Assembly (NCBI GenBank): GCA_963779485.1 | Contig: CAVZYJ010000013.1 | Location: 834,796-898,795 of the forward strand | Length of the DNA: 64,000 bases | Source of the DNA: CAVVJA01 sp963779485 | Lineage (GTDB): Bacteria; Actinomycetota; Actinomycetes; Mycobacteriales; Jatrophihabitantaceae | Direction: 5' to 3' | The notes under the pieces: generated by a model | Told to the model about the DNA's origin: nothing | Database searches by the model: none | Seen by the model: the letters and a program-made list of their open reading frames with translations, nothing else | Made by a program: the position numbers and the translations under genes | Shown: positions 53,326 through 62,982 of the stretch, in pieces | Layout: every line of letters begins with the position of its first letter | How positions within the stretch are numbered: the stretch's first letter is position 1

Positions 53326-54800
53326 GTGGCACACGACCCGCAGGGCTTCCTCAAGCATGCCCGTGCCGATACGCCCAAACGACCCGCCGCGGAGCGCGTC
53401 CGCGACTGGCGGCCCATCTATCTCCGATCCTCTGCCGAGGTCGTCGAGCAGCAAGCCGGCGCGGTGCATGGACTGCGGGGTTGCGTTCTGTCACAGCGGC
53501 TGCCCCCTGGGCAACCTGATTCCGGAGTGGAACGAGTACGTCGCGCGCGGGGATTTCGCGACCGCGAGCCAACGACTGCACGCGACGAACAACTTCCCCG
53601 AGTTCACCGGCTGGATCTGCCCCGCTCCGTGTGAACCGGCCTGCGTCCTCGCGCTGAATACCGATCCGGTCACGATCAAGCAGATCGAGATCTCGATCGT
53701 CGAGCAGGCGTTTCGATGACGGCAACGTGACCCCCGCGCCGCCCTCCGGCCATAGCGGAAAGCGGGTCGCTGTTGTGGGTTCGGGTCCGGCCGGGCTGGC
53801 CGCCGCCCAGCAGCTGACTCGCGCTGGCCACGCCGTCACGGTCTTCGAACGCGACGACCGGCTCGGCGGACTGCTCCGGTACGGCATTCCCGACTTCAAG
53901 ATGCCCAAGGACATCATCGATCGGCGGCTCGACCAGATGGTCGCCGAGGGCACGGTATTCCGACCCAACACCGGCGTCCGTCCGGAAGACGTGCCGGCCC
54001 TCACACGCGACTACGACGCGATCGTCCTCGCGGTCGGTGCGTTGCGGCAGCGCGAGCTGACCAACCCCGGCCGGAACCTGGGCGGCATCCATCAGGCCAT
54101 GGAGTACCTGCCGCAGGGAAACCGTGTGCAGGCGGGTGATATCGCGAGACCCGACATCGACGCCGCCGACAAGCATGTGATCATCATCGGCGGCGGCGAC
54201 ACCGCGGCCGACTGCCTCGGCACCGCGAACCGGCAGGGCGCGCGCACGGTGACCGTTCTCGACCACAATCCTCGTCCGGCGCCGCGGACCAGCCTGGTGA
54301 ATCCGATCTGGCCGGCCGCGCCGAGCAGCCGCGGCATCTCGCCAGCCCACGACGAGGGTGTGCACGAGGCCTGGGCTCGCGAGGTGGTCGAGTTTCTTCC
54401 CGATGGCGCGGACTCGGTGCGGGCCGTGCTGGTCGAAGAAGTGGAGATCCTCCGCGTGGACGGGCACCGGGAGTTCCGCCCGGTGCCCGGCTCGCGAGCC
54501 GAGCTGCCCGCCGACCTGGTGCTGCTGGCCGCGGGCTTCGTCGGCACTGACGTGCCGGAGCTGCTCGCCGAGCTTGGCACCGCCACGGATCCGCGACGCG
54601 GCACGATCACCATCGACGACGGCTGGTGCAGCACGGCCGACGGGGTGTACGCGTGCGGAGATGCGACGCGCGGCGCCAGCCTGGTGGTGTGGGCGATCGC
54701 TGAAGGCCGAGCCTGCGCGGCCGCGGTGGACGCCGCCCTGACTGGCGGCTCCGACCTGCCGCAGCCCGTCCCACCGAACGCGATGATCCGCACGCTGTGA
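53326..54800 (+). pseudogene. gltD: glutamate synthase small subunit GltD, frame broken twice
   Basis: FAD/Fe-S subunit that passes electrons from NADPH to the large glutamate synthase subunit. The N-terminal iron-sulfur part has CMDCGVAFCHSGCPLGNLIP and CPAPCEPAC; the FAD domain begins VAVVGSGPAGLAAAQQL, and NADPH binding is near IIGGGDTAADCLG. Frame changes lie near 53450 (before ARCMDCGV) and near 53715 (a TTT that should be TT, joining EQAF to DDGNVTPAPP). From 53727 the rest is uninterrupted. No gltB lies next to it, which is unusual. Confidence 0.87.
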
Positions 54801-54835
54801 GCGCTTCGCCGCGGCCCGGGCGGCGTATTCGGCGG

Positions 54836-55870
54836 TCATGCTGACCTGGGCAGGCGGAGACGCGGGGTCCGGCGCGGATCGAGACCGTGCCTGACCGCGC
54901 CGAGGAGCAGATCGGCGGCGTGATATCCGGGGTCACTGCTCAATGCTCGCTCGGCGGCCACCGCCGCGAGCATGCCGCTGCCGTCCCGCCAGCAGACCCA
55001 GCCGTACAAGAAGAGCGGGGCGGCGTCGTACGGCTGTGGTGCACGGCGGGCGATCTCGCGCCAGAGCGGCCGCCCGTCGAGTTGGCGTCGTTCAGTCGCG
55101 ACCCACACCGCATCGCGAATCGGCGTCTCAACCAATGCGACGGCGAAGCGGCACACCTCCTCGTCGCGGACCGCGCCACCCTGACCCGGGAACAGCGCGC
55201 GATCGCTATCGCGGGCCGCCGCGAACAGCGCCCGCTTCACCGAGCGTTGGTGCTGCTGGGATCGCCCGTCCAGGATGGCGGCGGCCGCGACGTTCTCGTA
55301 GTGCGCGATAAGCGGCTCGAGGCTCTCGCGCTGCTCGGTGGGCAACGGATCCAGTAGGGCCGTCACATCAGACCGATCGGATAGCGCCACCAGACCGGCA
55401 TATGTCGCGGCGGCCGCCGCCACCGATGAGTCGCCGGCGAGCGGCGTGCCGTCCGGCGGGCAGCACTGTTCGGCCGTGCATACGTAAGACCACCATCGCC
55501 CGTGCGCGACGAGCAAGGCGTCGGCTAGCCGCAGGCCGGCGCTGTCCGCGCACTGGCCGAGTGCGTGGATCGTGTCGCCGCCGGTCACCGGGCCCGTCGG
55601 GCCGACGTGCGCCGCATCGTCGTAGATCACGGCTATGAGCTGATCGGCGCGACTTCCGGCGACCAGCCGAACTGGCTCGGAAAGCTCGACTCGGCCGGCG
55701 GCGACATCGGGCAGGTCGGTGCGAGCGGTGGCGGCAACGATGCCCGCACGGAGCCCGACGACGACCAGGCTTGATCGCGGATGGAAGCCGAGCAGATAGG
55801 GAATCAGATCGATCAGATCCCCGGGGCTTCGAACGTGGAAGACGTCCTGGCGTTGGCTGGTGTGCGGCAT
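54836..55870 (-). CDS. DUF4192 domain-containing protein
   Basis: A 344-residue actinobacterial protein. The N-terminal part FHVRSPGDLIDLIPYLLGFH and PRSSLVVVGLRAGIVAATAR is the DUF4192 hallmark, followed by a long helical region ending FLYGWVCWRDGSGMLAAVAA. ATG 55870 gives the family start (frame extends upstream without homology). Function not known. It lies 35 bp from the convergent gltD, and about 105 bp after the next conserved gene, also on the minus strand. Confidence 0.85.
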   Translation of the reverse strand: MPHTSQRQDVFHVRSPGDLIDLIPYLLGFHPRSSLVVVGLRAGIVAATARTDLPDVAAGRVELSEPVRLVAGSRADQLIAVIYDDAAHVGPTGPVTGGDTIHALGQCADSAGLRLADALLVAHGRWWSYVCTAEQCCPPDGTPLAGDSSVAAAAATYAGLVALSDRSDVTALLDPLPTEQRESLEPLIAHYENVAAAAILDGRSQQHQRSVKRALFAAARDSDRALFPGQGGAVRDEEVCRFAVALVETPIRDAVWVATERRQLDGRPLWREIARRAPQPYDAAPLFLYGWVCWRDGSGMLAAVAAERALSSDPGYHAADLLLGAVRHGLDPRRTPRLRLPRSA

Positions 55871-55976
55871 GGACCGAGTGTCGGATGCGACGCTGCGTCG
55901 GTGGGGCGAATCAGCGGCGTTGTGGACAGAGTGCGCGCCTGTGGACAGCGCAACCACACTTGGTCGGCCGGTTGTG

Positions 55977-56582
55977 CTATGCGAGCGAGCCCATCCGCCA
56001 GTGCCGCGCAGCGACGGCGAGATGAGCGGCCGCGGCATCGTTTCGGTCAGCCAGCTGGGCGTCAGGGCGATGGGAACCGAGATCCGGCCACCAGGCCGGT
56101 GCGTCGGCCGCGCGCTCTCGACGGCCGACCGCGATGACCCGGTAGAAGGCGCTCGCCCGATCGAGAGCGACTGCGGGATCGGCGTGGTAGACGCCGTCGA
56201 GGATGTCATCGGCGGTCCGCTGGACGTCCTGCTCGTCCGCGTCCGCCGCACATCCCACGATCACGGCCTCGACGTCCGCATGGGCGGCTCCGAGCCGCCA
56301 CAACCGGCAGACCTCGTCCGGCTGGTTCTGGCACCACTCTCGGAGCAAGTACAGCGACCACAGCGCACCCGGCAGGCTCACCGGGTCGGCGTCGCTCCAC
56401 AGGGCGGCCAGGGTATCCAGTCCGAGCACCTCGGCCAGTCCGACGAGGGATTGTCCACGATCCGGCGACGCTTCGGCGCGTCCAGCCGATATGACCGCTC
56501 GCGCGGTCGCATGGGCCACCTCCGCCCGCGCCGAGTGGTCCGTACCGCCCGCCGCGTCGATCAGCGCAGTGATGTCGGCCAC
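55977..56582 (-). CDS. conserved actinobacterial protein of unknown function (helical)
   Basis: A 201-residue protein starting with GTG 56582. It is mostly alpha-helical with LPGALWSLYLLREWCQNQPD, TADDILDGVYHADPAVALDRA and SAFYRVIAVGRRE. Similar proteins are conserved in actinobacteria but no function is known to me. It is followed by the DUF4192 gene on the same strand, so the two may be linked in expression. Confidence 0.65.
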   Translation of the reverse strand: MADITALIDAAGGTDHSARAEVAHATARAVISAGRAEASPDRGQSLVGLAEVLGLDTLAALWSDADPVSLPGALWSLYLLREWCQNQPDEVCRLWRLGAAHADVEAVIVGCAADADEQDVQRTADDILDGVYHADPAVALDRASAFYRVIAVGRRERAADAPAWWPDLGSHRPDAQLADRNDAAAAHLAVAARHWRMGSLA

Positions 56583-56818
56583 CAGGACGGGTCGATGCGC
56601 GTCCCGGCGCTCCCCGGCCCGGTCGTCATAGCGTCACGCAACCACGATAGGAGCCAGCACCGGGACGGACTCATAGCGCCCGACTCGACCCGCGTACCGT
56701 GGAACACGGCGTCGGCCCGATCCATGGCCCCCGGTCCCACAATCGCCGCTGCGAGCGGCCCTTCGCCGTGAGGCGACCTGGCGGGTCGGCGCCCCGCACG
56801 AGGCAGCAGGGACCGCAC

Positions 56819-57718
56819 ATGGGCGACGGCGATGGCTGGGTGTACTGCGCGCTCGGTCACCGCCACTGGGGCCGATTCGGCGCGGCCGGCCTGCTCGTCA
56901 AGGCCGACCACGGGTTCGTGCTCCAGCACCGGGCGCCCTGGACGCACGAAGGCGGCACCTGGGGGCTGCCCGGCGGCGCGCGGGACAGTCACGAGGACGT
57001 CGTCACGTCTGCGCTGCGCGAAGCGAAGGAAGAGGCAGACATCGATGACACGTTCGTGGCGCCCGTGTCCTTGAGCGTCGACGATCACGGCGGCTGGTCG
57101 TACACGACGGTGTCCGCCATTCCGCGCCGCTCCTTCGAACCGCACTCGGTCAACGCGGAGAGCACGGAGATCCGGTGGTGGCCGGAGGCCGGCATCGATC
57201 GGTTGCCGCTGCATCCCGGATTCGCCCGGACCTGGTCCCTCGTGCGACGTCCCGTGCGGCCGCTCACCCTGCTCATCGACGCGGCCAACGTCGTCGGATC
57301 GCGGCCGGACGGCTGGTGGCGCGACCGGCCGGGCGCGACACGGCGGCTACGTGACCAGCTCAGACCGATCGTCAGGGACGGTCTTGCGGCGGACGAGCTG
57401 CCGGCAGGAGCCGATCCCGGGCGCTATCCGGTCCTGCTCCCGCGGGTAACGCTCGTCGTCGAGGGCGTCGCCCGCCAGATCAAGGAGGATCCGGTGGAGA
57501 GCGCGCCGGCGTGGTGGGCGGCCGCGCTGGGCGTTCACGCCAGCGCGCGGGATGCCGACACCGAGGTCGTCGAGCTGGCGGCGCAGAGCGTGTCTCGGGG
57601 CGAGCAGGTCCTGGTGGTCAGCGCCGACCGGGCGCTGCGAGAGCGGCTGGACCCACGCGTCACCGCGGTCTCCCCGAGCTGGCTGCTGGCCCGGCTCGCT
57701 GGCGTCGGCGCGTCGTAG
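56819..57718 (+). CDS. NUDIX hydrolase fused to NYN/PIN-like domain
   Basis: A 299-residue protein. The first 145 residues are a NUDIX domain with the Nudix box GGARDSHEDVVTSALREAKEE-type signature at about residues 58-79. The C-terminal half begins LTLLIDAANVVGSRPDGWWR and ends EQVLVVSADRALRERLD, resembling an NYN/PIN nuclease fold with its acidic residues. ATG 56819 is chosen; an upstream start at 56699 is possible. Substrate unknown; a nucleotide or RNA-cap clean-up role is one possibility. Confidence 0.75.
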   Translation: MGDGDGWVYCALGHRHWGRFGAAGLLVKADHGFVLQHRAPWTHEGGTWGLPGGARDSHEDVVTSALREAKEEADIDDTFVAPVSLSVDDHGGWSYTTVSAIPRRSFEPHSVNAESTEIRWWPEAGIDRLPLHPGFARTWSLVRRPVRPLTLLIDAANVVGSRPDGWWRDRPGATRRLRDQLRPIVRDGLAADELPAGADPGRYPVLLPRVTLVVEGVARQIKEDPVESAPAWWAAALGVHASARDADTEVVELAAQSVSRGEQVLVVSADRALRERLDPRVTAVSPSWLLARLAGVGAS

Positions 57719-57742
57719 CCGCGGACCAGGCATAGTGAGCGG

Positions 57743-58597
57743 ATGCCGAACATCGCGCTGTCCTGGCGTGAAGCGGCCGCCCTGAGCGCGGTTCTGTTCG
57801 GGCTGACGCTGGTCGTCCGGTGGTCCGCGGCCAGCCGGTTCAAGCGCCTCGCTCCGTACGCGCGCGAGGCCGGTGTCCTCGCCGGGCTGTACGCGCTCTG
57901 GCAATTCGCGGGCAGCACCTCGCTGCAGCACACCGACGGAGCCTTCGCCCGCGCTCGATGGATCGTTCGTGTCGAGCGGGACTGGCATCTGCCCAGCGAG
58001 GCGCGCGTGCAGGACGTGGTCATCGGACATCCCTGGTTGGTCGAGGTGATCAACCTCTACTACGCGACCATGCACTTCGCCGCGTTGTTCGTCCTGCTGC
58101 TGTGGATGTTCCTTCGCCGCCGAGATCGATACGCGTACTGGCGCACCACGATCGTCGGGCTCACTGCGGCGTGCCTGCTCGTCCAGCTCCTGCCCGTCGC
58201 GCCGCCGCGCTTGTTACCGGAATTCGGATTCGTCGACACCGCCGCCGTGTACGGCCAGTCGGTCTACACCGCCCTGAGTGCGGTAGGTCCCGACCAACTG
58301 TCGGCCATGCCGTCCGTGCATGTGGGCTGGGCGGTGCTCGTGGCCGTCGCGGCCTGGACGCTCACCACGAGCCGCTGGCGCTGGCTCGCCGTCGGCCACG
58401 CGATAGTCACGGTGCTCGTCGTCGTCGCGACCGCGAACCACTTCTGGCTCGACGGAATCGTCGCCACGGTTGTGCTGGCCGTCGTCCTCGCCCTACAGAA
58501 TCAGGCGGATCACCTGCGTCGCTACCTATCGATTCGCCGCGCGCAGATCCCGGTCATCAGCCCCGATAGCACGCCCGCGCCCGCCGGCTTCGACTGA
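57743..58597 (+). CDS. PAP2-superfamily membrane phosphatase
   Basis: A 284-residue integral membrane protein with about six helices. The conserved phosphatase motifs are spread in order: PPRLLPEFGFVDTA, SAMPSVHVGWAV (with motif-2 His) and ATANHFWLDGIVAT (motif-3 His). Such actinobacterial proteins resemble inositol-phosphorylceramide synthase or aureobasidin-resistance-type PAP2 enzymes and act on lipid phosphates at the outer face. It begins 24 bp after the NUDIX gene. Confidence 0.8.
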   Translation: MPNIALSWREAAALSAVLFGLTLVVRWSAASRFKRLAPYAREAGVLAGLYALWQFAGSTSLQHTDGAFARARWIVRVERDWHLPSEARVQDVVIGHPWLVEVINLYYATMHFAALFVLLLWMFLRRRDRYAYWRTTIVGLTAACLLVQLLPVAPPRLLPEFGFVDTAAVYGQSVYTALSAVGPDQLSAMPSVHVGWAVLVAVAAWTLTTSRWRWLAVGHAIVTVLVVVATANHFWLDGIVATVVLAVVLALQNQADHLRRYLSIRRAQIPVISPDSTPAPAGFD

Positions 58598-58641
58598 GTA
58601 GTGCCCTCATCCGGTGCTTGTAGCCAGCACCCACGTGCCTC

Positions 58642-60573
58642 ATGCTGTCGATCATGGACGGCTACGAACTCCGGCGAGCGCGCTCGATCACGACCGCACC
58701 GAAGACGGTCCCGATCGGCGACTACGGATTCCTCTCCGACGGCGAAGCGCTCGCCCTTGTCTCTCCCGGCGGCTCCGTGCACTGGATGTGCCTGCCGCGG
58801 CTGGACTCCCCGAGCATCTTCGGCGCCCTTCTGGGCCGCCACGCCGGTAGCTTCCGGGTCGCCCCGGCTGACGTCACGGTGCCCGCCGCTCGGCGTTACC
58901 TGCCCGGAACGATGATCCTCGAGACCAGCTGGGGCACGGCCACGGGCTGGATTATCGTGCGCGACTCGCTGATCGTCGGCCCGTGGCGGCACGAAACCGA
59001 GCTCTCGCACACCCATCGCCGCACTCCGACCGATTACGACGCCGAGCACATCCTGCTACGCACGATCCGCTGCGTCAGCGGCGAGGTGCAGATGATCGCC
59101 GAGTGCGAGCCGGTGTACGACTACGGGCGGCAGACCGCGAAATGGTCATACACCGAGCACGTCTACCACCAGGGCCTGAGCGAGTGGGCAGGCGCGGGCA
59201 TCAAGCTCACCCTGACCACGGATATGCGGCTCGGGTTCGAGGGTGGGCGGGCGGCAAGCCGCACCCTGCTCAAGGAGGGCGACGTCCGCTTCATCGCGCT
59301 GTCCTGGGGTGGCAAGGCGCCGCCGCTCGACTACGACGACGCGTACCGCCGGCAAGTCTGGACCGCCCACCACTGGCAGCACTGGCTCGCCCGTGGACAG
59401 TTCCCGGACCACCCCTGGCGTAGCTACCTGCAGCGCAGCGCTCTGACGCTCAAAGGACTCACCTATGCACCGACGGGGGCCATCGCTGCCGCGGCGACGA
59501 CGTCGCTACCGGAGACGCTCGGCGGCGAGCGCAACTACGACTACCGCTACACCTGGATCCGCGACACCACGTTCGCCCTGTGGGCGATGTACTCCCTGGG
59601 CTTCGACTGGGAAGCGATCGACTTCCTCTCGTTCATCGCCGATGTGGCGACCGGCGAGGAAGACCTGCAGATCATGTACGGCGTCGGGGGCGAACGAAAG
59701 CTCCTCGAGTCCGAACTCGACCATCTCGGCGGATACGCCAACTCGCGGCCGGTCCGAACCGGCAACGCCGCGTACGCGCAGCAGCAGCACGATGTCTGGG
59801 GGGCGTTGCTCGATTCGGTGTACCTGCACGCAAAGAACGCCGATCACCTCGACGGACGTATCTGGCCGATCCTGTCCAAGCAGATCAACGCCGCGCTCAA
59901 ACACTGGCGAGAACCAGACGCCGGAATCTGGGAAGTGCGCGGCCAACTACAACACTTCACCTCGTCGAAGATGATGTGTTGGGTCGCCCTGGATCGCGGG
60001 GCGAAGCTCGCCGCGGTCATCGGGCAGGACGCCATGGCCTCGGAGTGGCAGATGCACGCCGACGAGATCAAGGCCGACATCCTCGCGCACGGCGTGGACG
60101 AGCGCGGCGTGCTCGTCCAGCACTACGACACGAAGGCCCTCGACGCCTCGCTCCTGCTAGCCCCGTTGCTGCGCTTCCTGCCTGCCGATGACCCGATCTG
60201 CCGCAACACGGTGTTCGCTATCGCTGACGAGCTGACCGTGGACGGGTTTGTGCTCCGCTACAAGGTCGACGAGATCGACGATGGCTTCAGCGGCGAGGAG
60301 GGCTCGTTCACGATCTGCTCGTTCTGGCTGGTGTCCGCGCTGTCGGAGATCGGTGAGCACAAGCGGGCCCGGGAGCTGTGCGCGAAGCTGCTGTCCTTCG
60401 CCGGACCGCTCGAGCTCTACGCCGAGGAAATCGACCCGCACACCGGACATCAGCTGGGCAACTTCCCGCAGGCGTTCACCCACCTGGCGTTGATCAACGC
60501 CGTCTTGCACGTGATCACCCACGAGAGTGATGAGGACGCCCTGGGGGACACGCTCGGCCCCCACCCGGATTGA
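58642..60573 (+). CDS. glycoside hydrolase family 15 protein (trehalase/glucoamylase-like)
   Basis: A 643-residue protein. The N-terminal beta-sandwich (PIGDYGFLSDGEALALVSPG, about 20-250) is followed by an (alpha/alpha)6 barrel with TWIRDTTFALWAMYSLGFD and the catalytic Glu in GIWEVRGQ (about residue 432), and a second Glu in GEEGSFTICSFW (about residue 550). Actinobacterial members of this group are trehalases; other family 15 members are glucoamylases. Substrate is inferred. ATG 58642 is used; ATG 58654 is also possible. Confidence 0.85.
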   Translation: MLSIMDGYELRRARSITTAPKTVPIGDYGFLSDGEALALVSPGGSVHWMCLPRLDSPSIFGALLGRHAGSFRVAPADVTVPAARRYLPGTMILETSWGTATGWIIVRDSLIVGPWRHETELSHTHRRTPTDYDAEHILLRTIRCVSGEVQMIAECEPVYDYGRQTAKWSYTEHVYHQGLSEWAGAGIKLTLTTDMRLGFEGGRAASRTLLKEGDVRFIALSWGGKAPPLDYDDAYRRQVWTAHHWQHWLARGQFPDHPWRSYLQRSALTLKGLTYAPTGAIAAAATTSLPETLGGERNYDYRYTWIRDTTFALWAMYSLGFDWEAIDFLSFIADVATGEEDLQIMYGVGGERKLLESELDHLGGYANSRPVRTGNAAYAQQQHDVWGALLDSVYLHAKNADHLDGRIWPILSKQINAALKHWREPDAGIWEVRGQLQHFTSSKMMCWVALDRGAKLAAVIGQDAMASEWQMHADEIKADILAHGVDERGVLVQHYDTKALDASLLLAPLLRFLPADDPICRNTVFAIADELTVDGFVLRYKVDEIDDGFSGEEGSFTICSFWLVSALSEIGEHKRARELCAKLLSFAGPLELYAEEIDPHTGHQLGNFPQAFTHLALINAVLHVITHESDEDALGDTLGPHPD

Positions 60574-60629
60574 GGGCCGGCTCCGCGGGACCCGCTGACT
60601 CGGCTGGCGAGCCCCACGGAGCGGCCCGG

Positions 60630-62966
60630 TCAGGCGGCGGCCCGTTCCTCGGCGGCGCCGACGGCAGTGTCCAGTGCCGTAGCCAGGATCTCTGCGACAT
60701 CGCCGACCAGATGGACCTGCAATGTCTCCAGCACCTCACTGGGCACGTCGTCCAGGTCAGGCTCGTTGCGCTTCGGCAGGAAGACCTCGCGAAGACCGGC
60801 GCGTTGCGCGGCCAGCAGCTTCTGCTTGACGCCCCCGATCGGGAGGACCCGACCGTTGAGGGTGACCTCGCCGGTCATGCCGACATCGCTGCGGACCGGC
60901 CGGCCCGATGCCAACGACGTCAGGGCCGTGACCATCGTGACACCCGCCGACGGACCGTCCTTGGGTACCGCGCCCGCGGGGACATGCACGTGCACGCTGC
61001 GGTCGAGCGTCGCCGGATCGAGGCCGAGGTCGGCCGCGTGCGACCGCACGTACGACAGCGCGATCTGCGCCGACTCCTTCATTACGTCGCCGAGCTGCCC
61101 GGTCAGGGTCAACCCGGCCCGGCCCTCGGTCGCGTTCGCCTCGATGAACAGCACGTCACCGCCCAGCCCGGTCACGGCCAGTCCGGTCGCCACGCCGGGC
61201 ACCGAGGTCCGCTCGGCCGTCTCGGGCGTAAACCGCGCCCGCCCCAGGTAGTCGCGCAGATCCGGCTGGTCGATGACGAGCGGTACCGATGCGTCCGTGC
61301 TGTCGGCCAATCGGGTCGCGACCTTGCGCAACGCCTTGGCGATCGACCGCTCGAGCTGCCGGACGCCGGCCTCGCGGGTGTAATCCGCGGCCATCTCGCG
61401 CAGCGCCGCGTCGGTGATCTGCACCTCGTCGGCAGTTAGAGCCGCCCGCTGGAGCTGGCGCGGCAGGAGGTACTGACGGGCGATCGCGACCTTGTCGTCC
61501 TCGGTATAGCCGTCGAGAGCGACCATCTCCATCCGGTCGAGCAGCGCGCTCGGGATCGTGTCGATGACGTTCGCCGTGGCGATGAACAGCACGTCGGACA
61601 GGTCAAGGTCAAGGTCAAGGTAGTGGTCGCGGAAGGTGTGGTTCTGTGCGGGATCGAGCACCTCGAGCAGGGCCGCAGCCGGATCACCCCGGTAGTCGGC
61701 TCCGACCTTGTCGATCTCGTCGAGCAGCAGAACCGGGTTCATCGAACCGGCCTCGCCGATCGCGCGGACGATGCGTCCAGGCAGCGCACCCACATAGGTG
61801 CGACGGTGCCCGCGGATCTCCGCCTCGTCCCGCACGCCACCCAGGGCGACCCGCACGAACTTGCGCCCGAGGGCGCGGGCGACGCTCTCGCCCAGTGAGG
61901 TCTTGCCCACGCCGGGCGGCCCGACCAGTACCAACACGGCACCGGACCCGCGCCCACCGACGACCTCCAGCCCGCGCTCGGCCCGGCGAGCGCGCACGGC
62001 CAGGTATTCGATAATGCGGTCCTTCACGTCGTGCAGTCCGTGGTGGTCAGCATCGAGCACGTCACGAGCGGCGCGGACGTCAGAGCCGTCCTGGGTGCGC
62101 TCGTTCCACGGGAGCTCCAGGACGGTGTCCAGCCAGGTACGAATCCACCCGGATTCCGGACTCTGATCGCTGGCCCGCTCCAGGCGACCCACCTCGCGCA
62201 GCGCAGCCTCGCGCACGTTGTCCGGAAGCGACGCCGACTCGACCCGCGTGCGGTAATCCTGGGCACCATCCGGCTCGTCCTCGCCGAGCTCCTTGCGGAT
62301 CGCGGCGAGCTGCTGGCGGAGCAGGAACTCGCGCTGGTTCTTCTCCATGCCGTCGCGCACGTCGTCCCGGATCTTGTCGGCCACCTCGACCTCGGCCAGG
62401 TGGTCCCGGGTCCACGCGATGGCCGCCGTCAGTCGCTCTTCGACGTCCGGTGTCTCCAGGAGCTGCCGCTTCTGCGCCAGCGTCAGATAGGACGCCCATC
62501 CGGCCGTATCGACCAGCGTCGAGGGGTCGGTGATCGACTCGACGGTGTCGATGATCTGCCAGGCGTTGCGTCGCTGCAGGGTCGCCACCACGAGGGCCTT
62601 GTACTCGGCCGCAAGTTCCGTTGCCCGCTCGGACGGCTCCGGTGGGTCGACGATCTCGGCCGCCACCCACAGCGCCGCGCCCAGGCCGGTCACCCCGGAC
62701 CCGATGCGGGCGCGACCCTCGGCGCGCAGCACAGCCGCCGGCTTACCGCCCGGCAGCCGCCCCAGCTGCTCGATCGTGGCGACTGCCCCGAACGCCGGGT
62801 AGCGGTCATCCAGGCGCGGCGCGAGCAGCAACTGCCCGTCCGCTCCGGCCCGCGCGGCGTCGATCGCGGCTTGGGCGGCTTCGTCCAACTCGACCGGCAC
62901 GACCATGCCGGGAAGAACCACCTGGTCGGTCAGCGACAGGACCGGCAGGCGCAGGGATTCGGTCAC
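60630..62966 (-). CDS. lon: ATP-dependent protease Lon
   Basis: A 778-residue Lon. The N-terminal substrate-binding domain begins VTESLRLPVLSLTDQVVLPG; the AAA+ module has Walker A GPPGVGKTSLGESVA and PVLLLDEIDKVGADYRG. The C-terminal protease has catalytic Ser in KDGPSAGVTMVTAL and Lys in GGVKQKLLAAQRAG. It degrades misfolded proteins in the cytoplasm. GTG 62966 is the start, with GGAGGG 7 bases upstream. A HAIR operator lies 17-35 bp upstream, so heat-shock repression by HspR is likely. Divergent from an MFS gene. Confidence 0.94.
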   Translation of the reverse strand: MTESLRLPVLSLTDQVVLPGMVVPVELDEAAQAAIDAARAGADGQLLLAPRLDDRYPAFGAVATIEQLGRLPGGKPAAVLRAEGRARIGSGVTGLGAALWVAAEIVDPPEPSERATELAAEYKALVVATLQRRNAWQIIDTVESITDPSTLVDTAGWASYLTLAQKRQLLETPDVEERLTAAIAWTRDHLAEVEVADKIRDDVRDGMEKNQREFLLRQQLAAIRKELGEDEPDGAQDYRTRVESASLPDNVREAALREVGRLERASDQSPESGWIRTWLDTVLELPWNERTQDGSDVRAARDVLDADHHGLHDVKDRIIEYLAVRARRAERGLEVVGGRGSGAVLVLVGPPGVGKTSLGESVARALGRKFVRVALGGVRDEAEIRGHRRTYVGALPGRIVRAIGEAGSMNPVLLLDEIDKVGADYRGDPAAALLEVLDPAQNHTFRDHYLDLDLDLSDVLFIATANVIDTIPSALLDRMEMVALDGYTEDDKVAIARQYLLPRQLQRAALTADEVQITDAALREMAADYTREAGVRQLERSIAKALRKVATRLADSTDASVPLVIDQPDLRDYLGRARFTPETAERTSVPGVATGLAVTGLGGDVLFIEANATEGRAGLTLTGQLGDVMKESAQIALSYVRSHAADLGLDPATLDRSVHVHVPAGAVPKDGPSAGVTMVTALTSLASGRPVRSDVGMTGEVTLNGRVLPIGGVKQKLLAAQRAGLREVFLPKRNEPDLDDVPSEVLETLQVHLVGDVAEILATALDTAVGAAEERAAA

Positions 62967-62982
62967 GTAAACCCTCCGAAAG

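Noticed and set aside
17785..54800. Programmed +1 frameshifting as a shared mechanism for the broken genes
   Set aside because: The sequences around the break points share no slippery codon or stop context, and some genes would need two or three events; consensus errors explain the pattern better.
61600..61622. Three copies of AGGTCA in lon, suspected repeat expansion
   Set aside because: It encodes alternating Leu-Asp in the position where Lon proteins have a segment of equal length (HYLEVDYDLSD in E. coli), so no extra residues are added.
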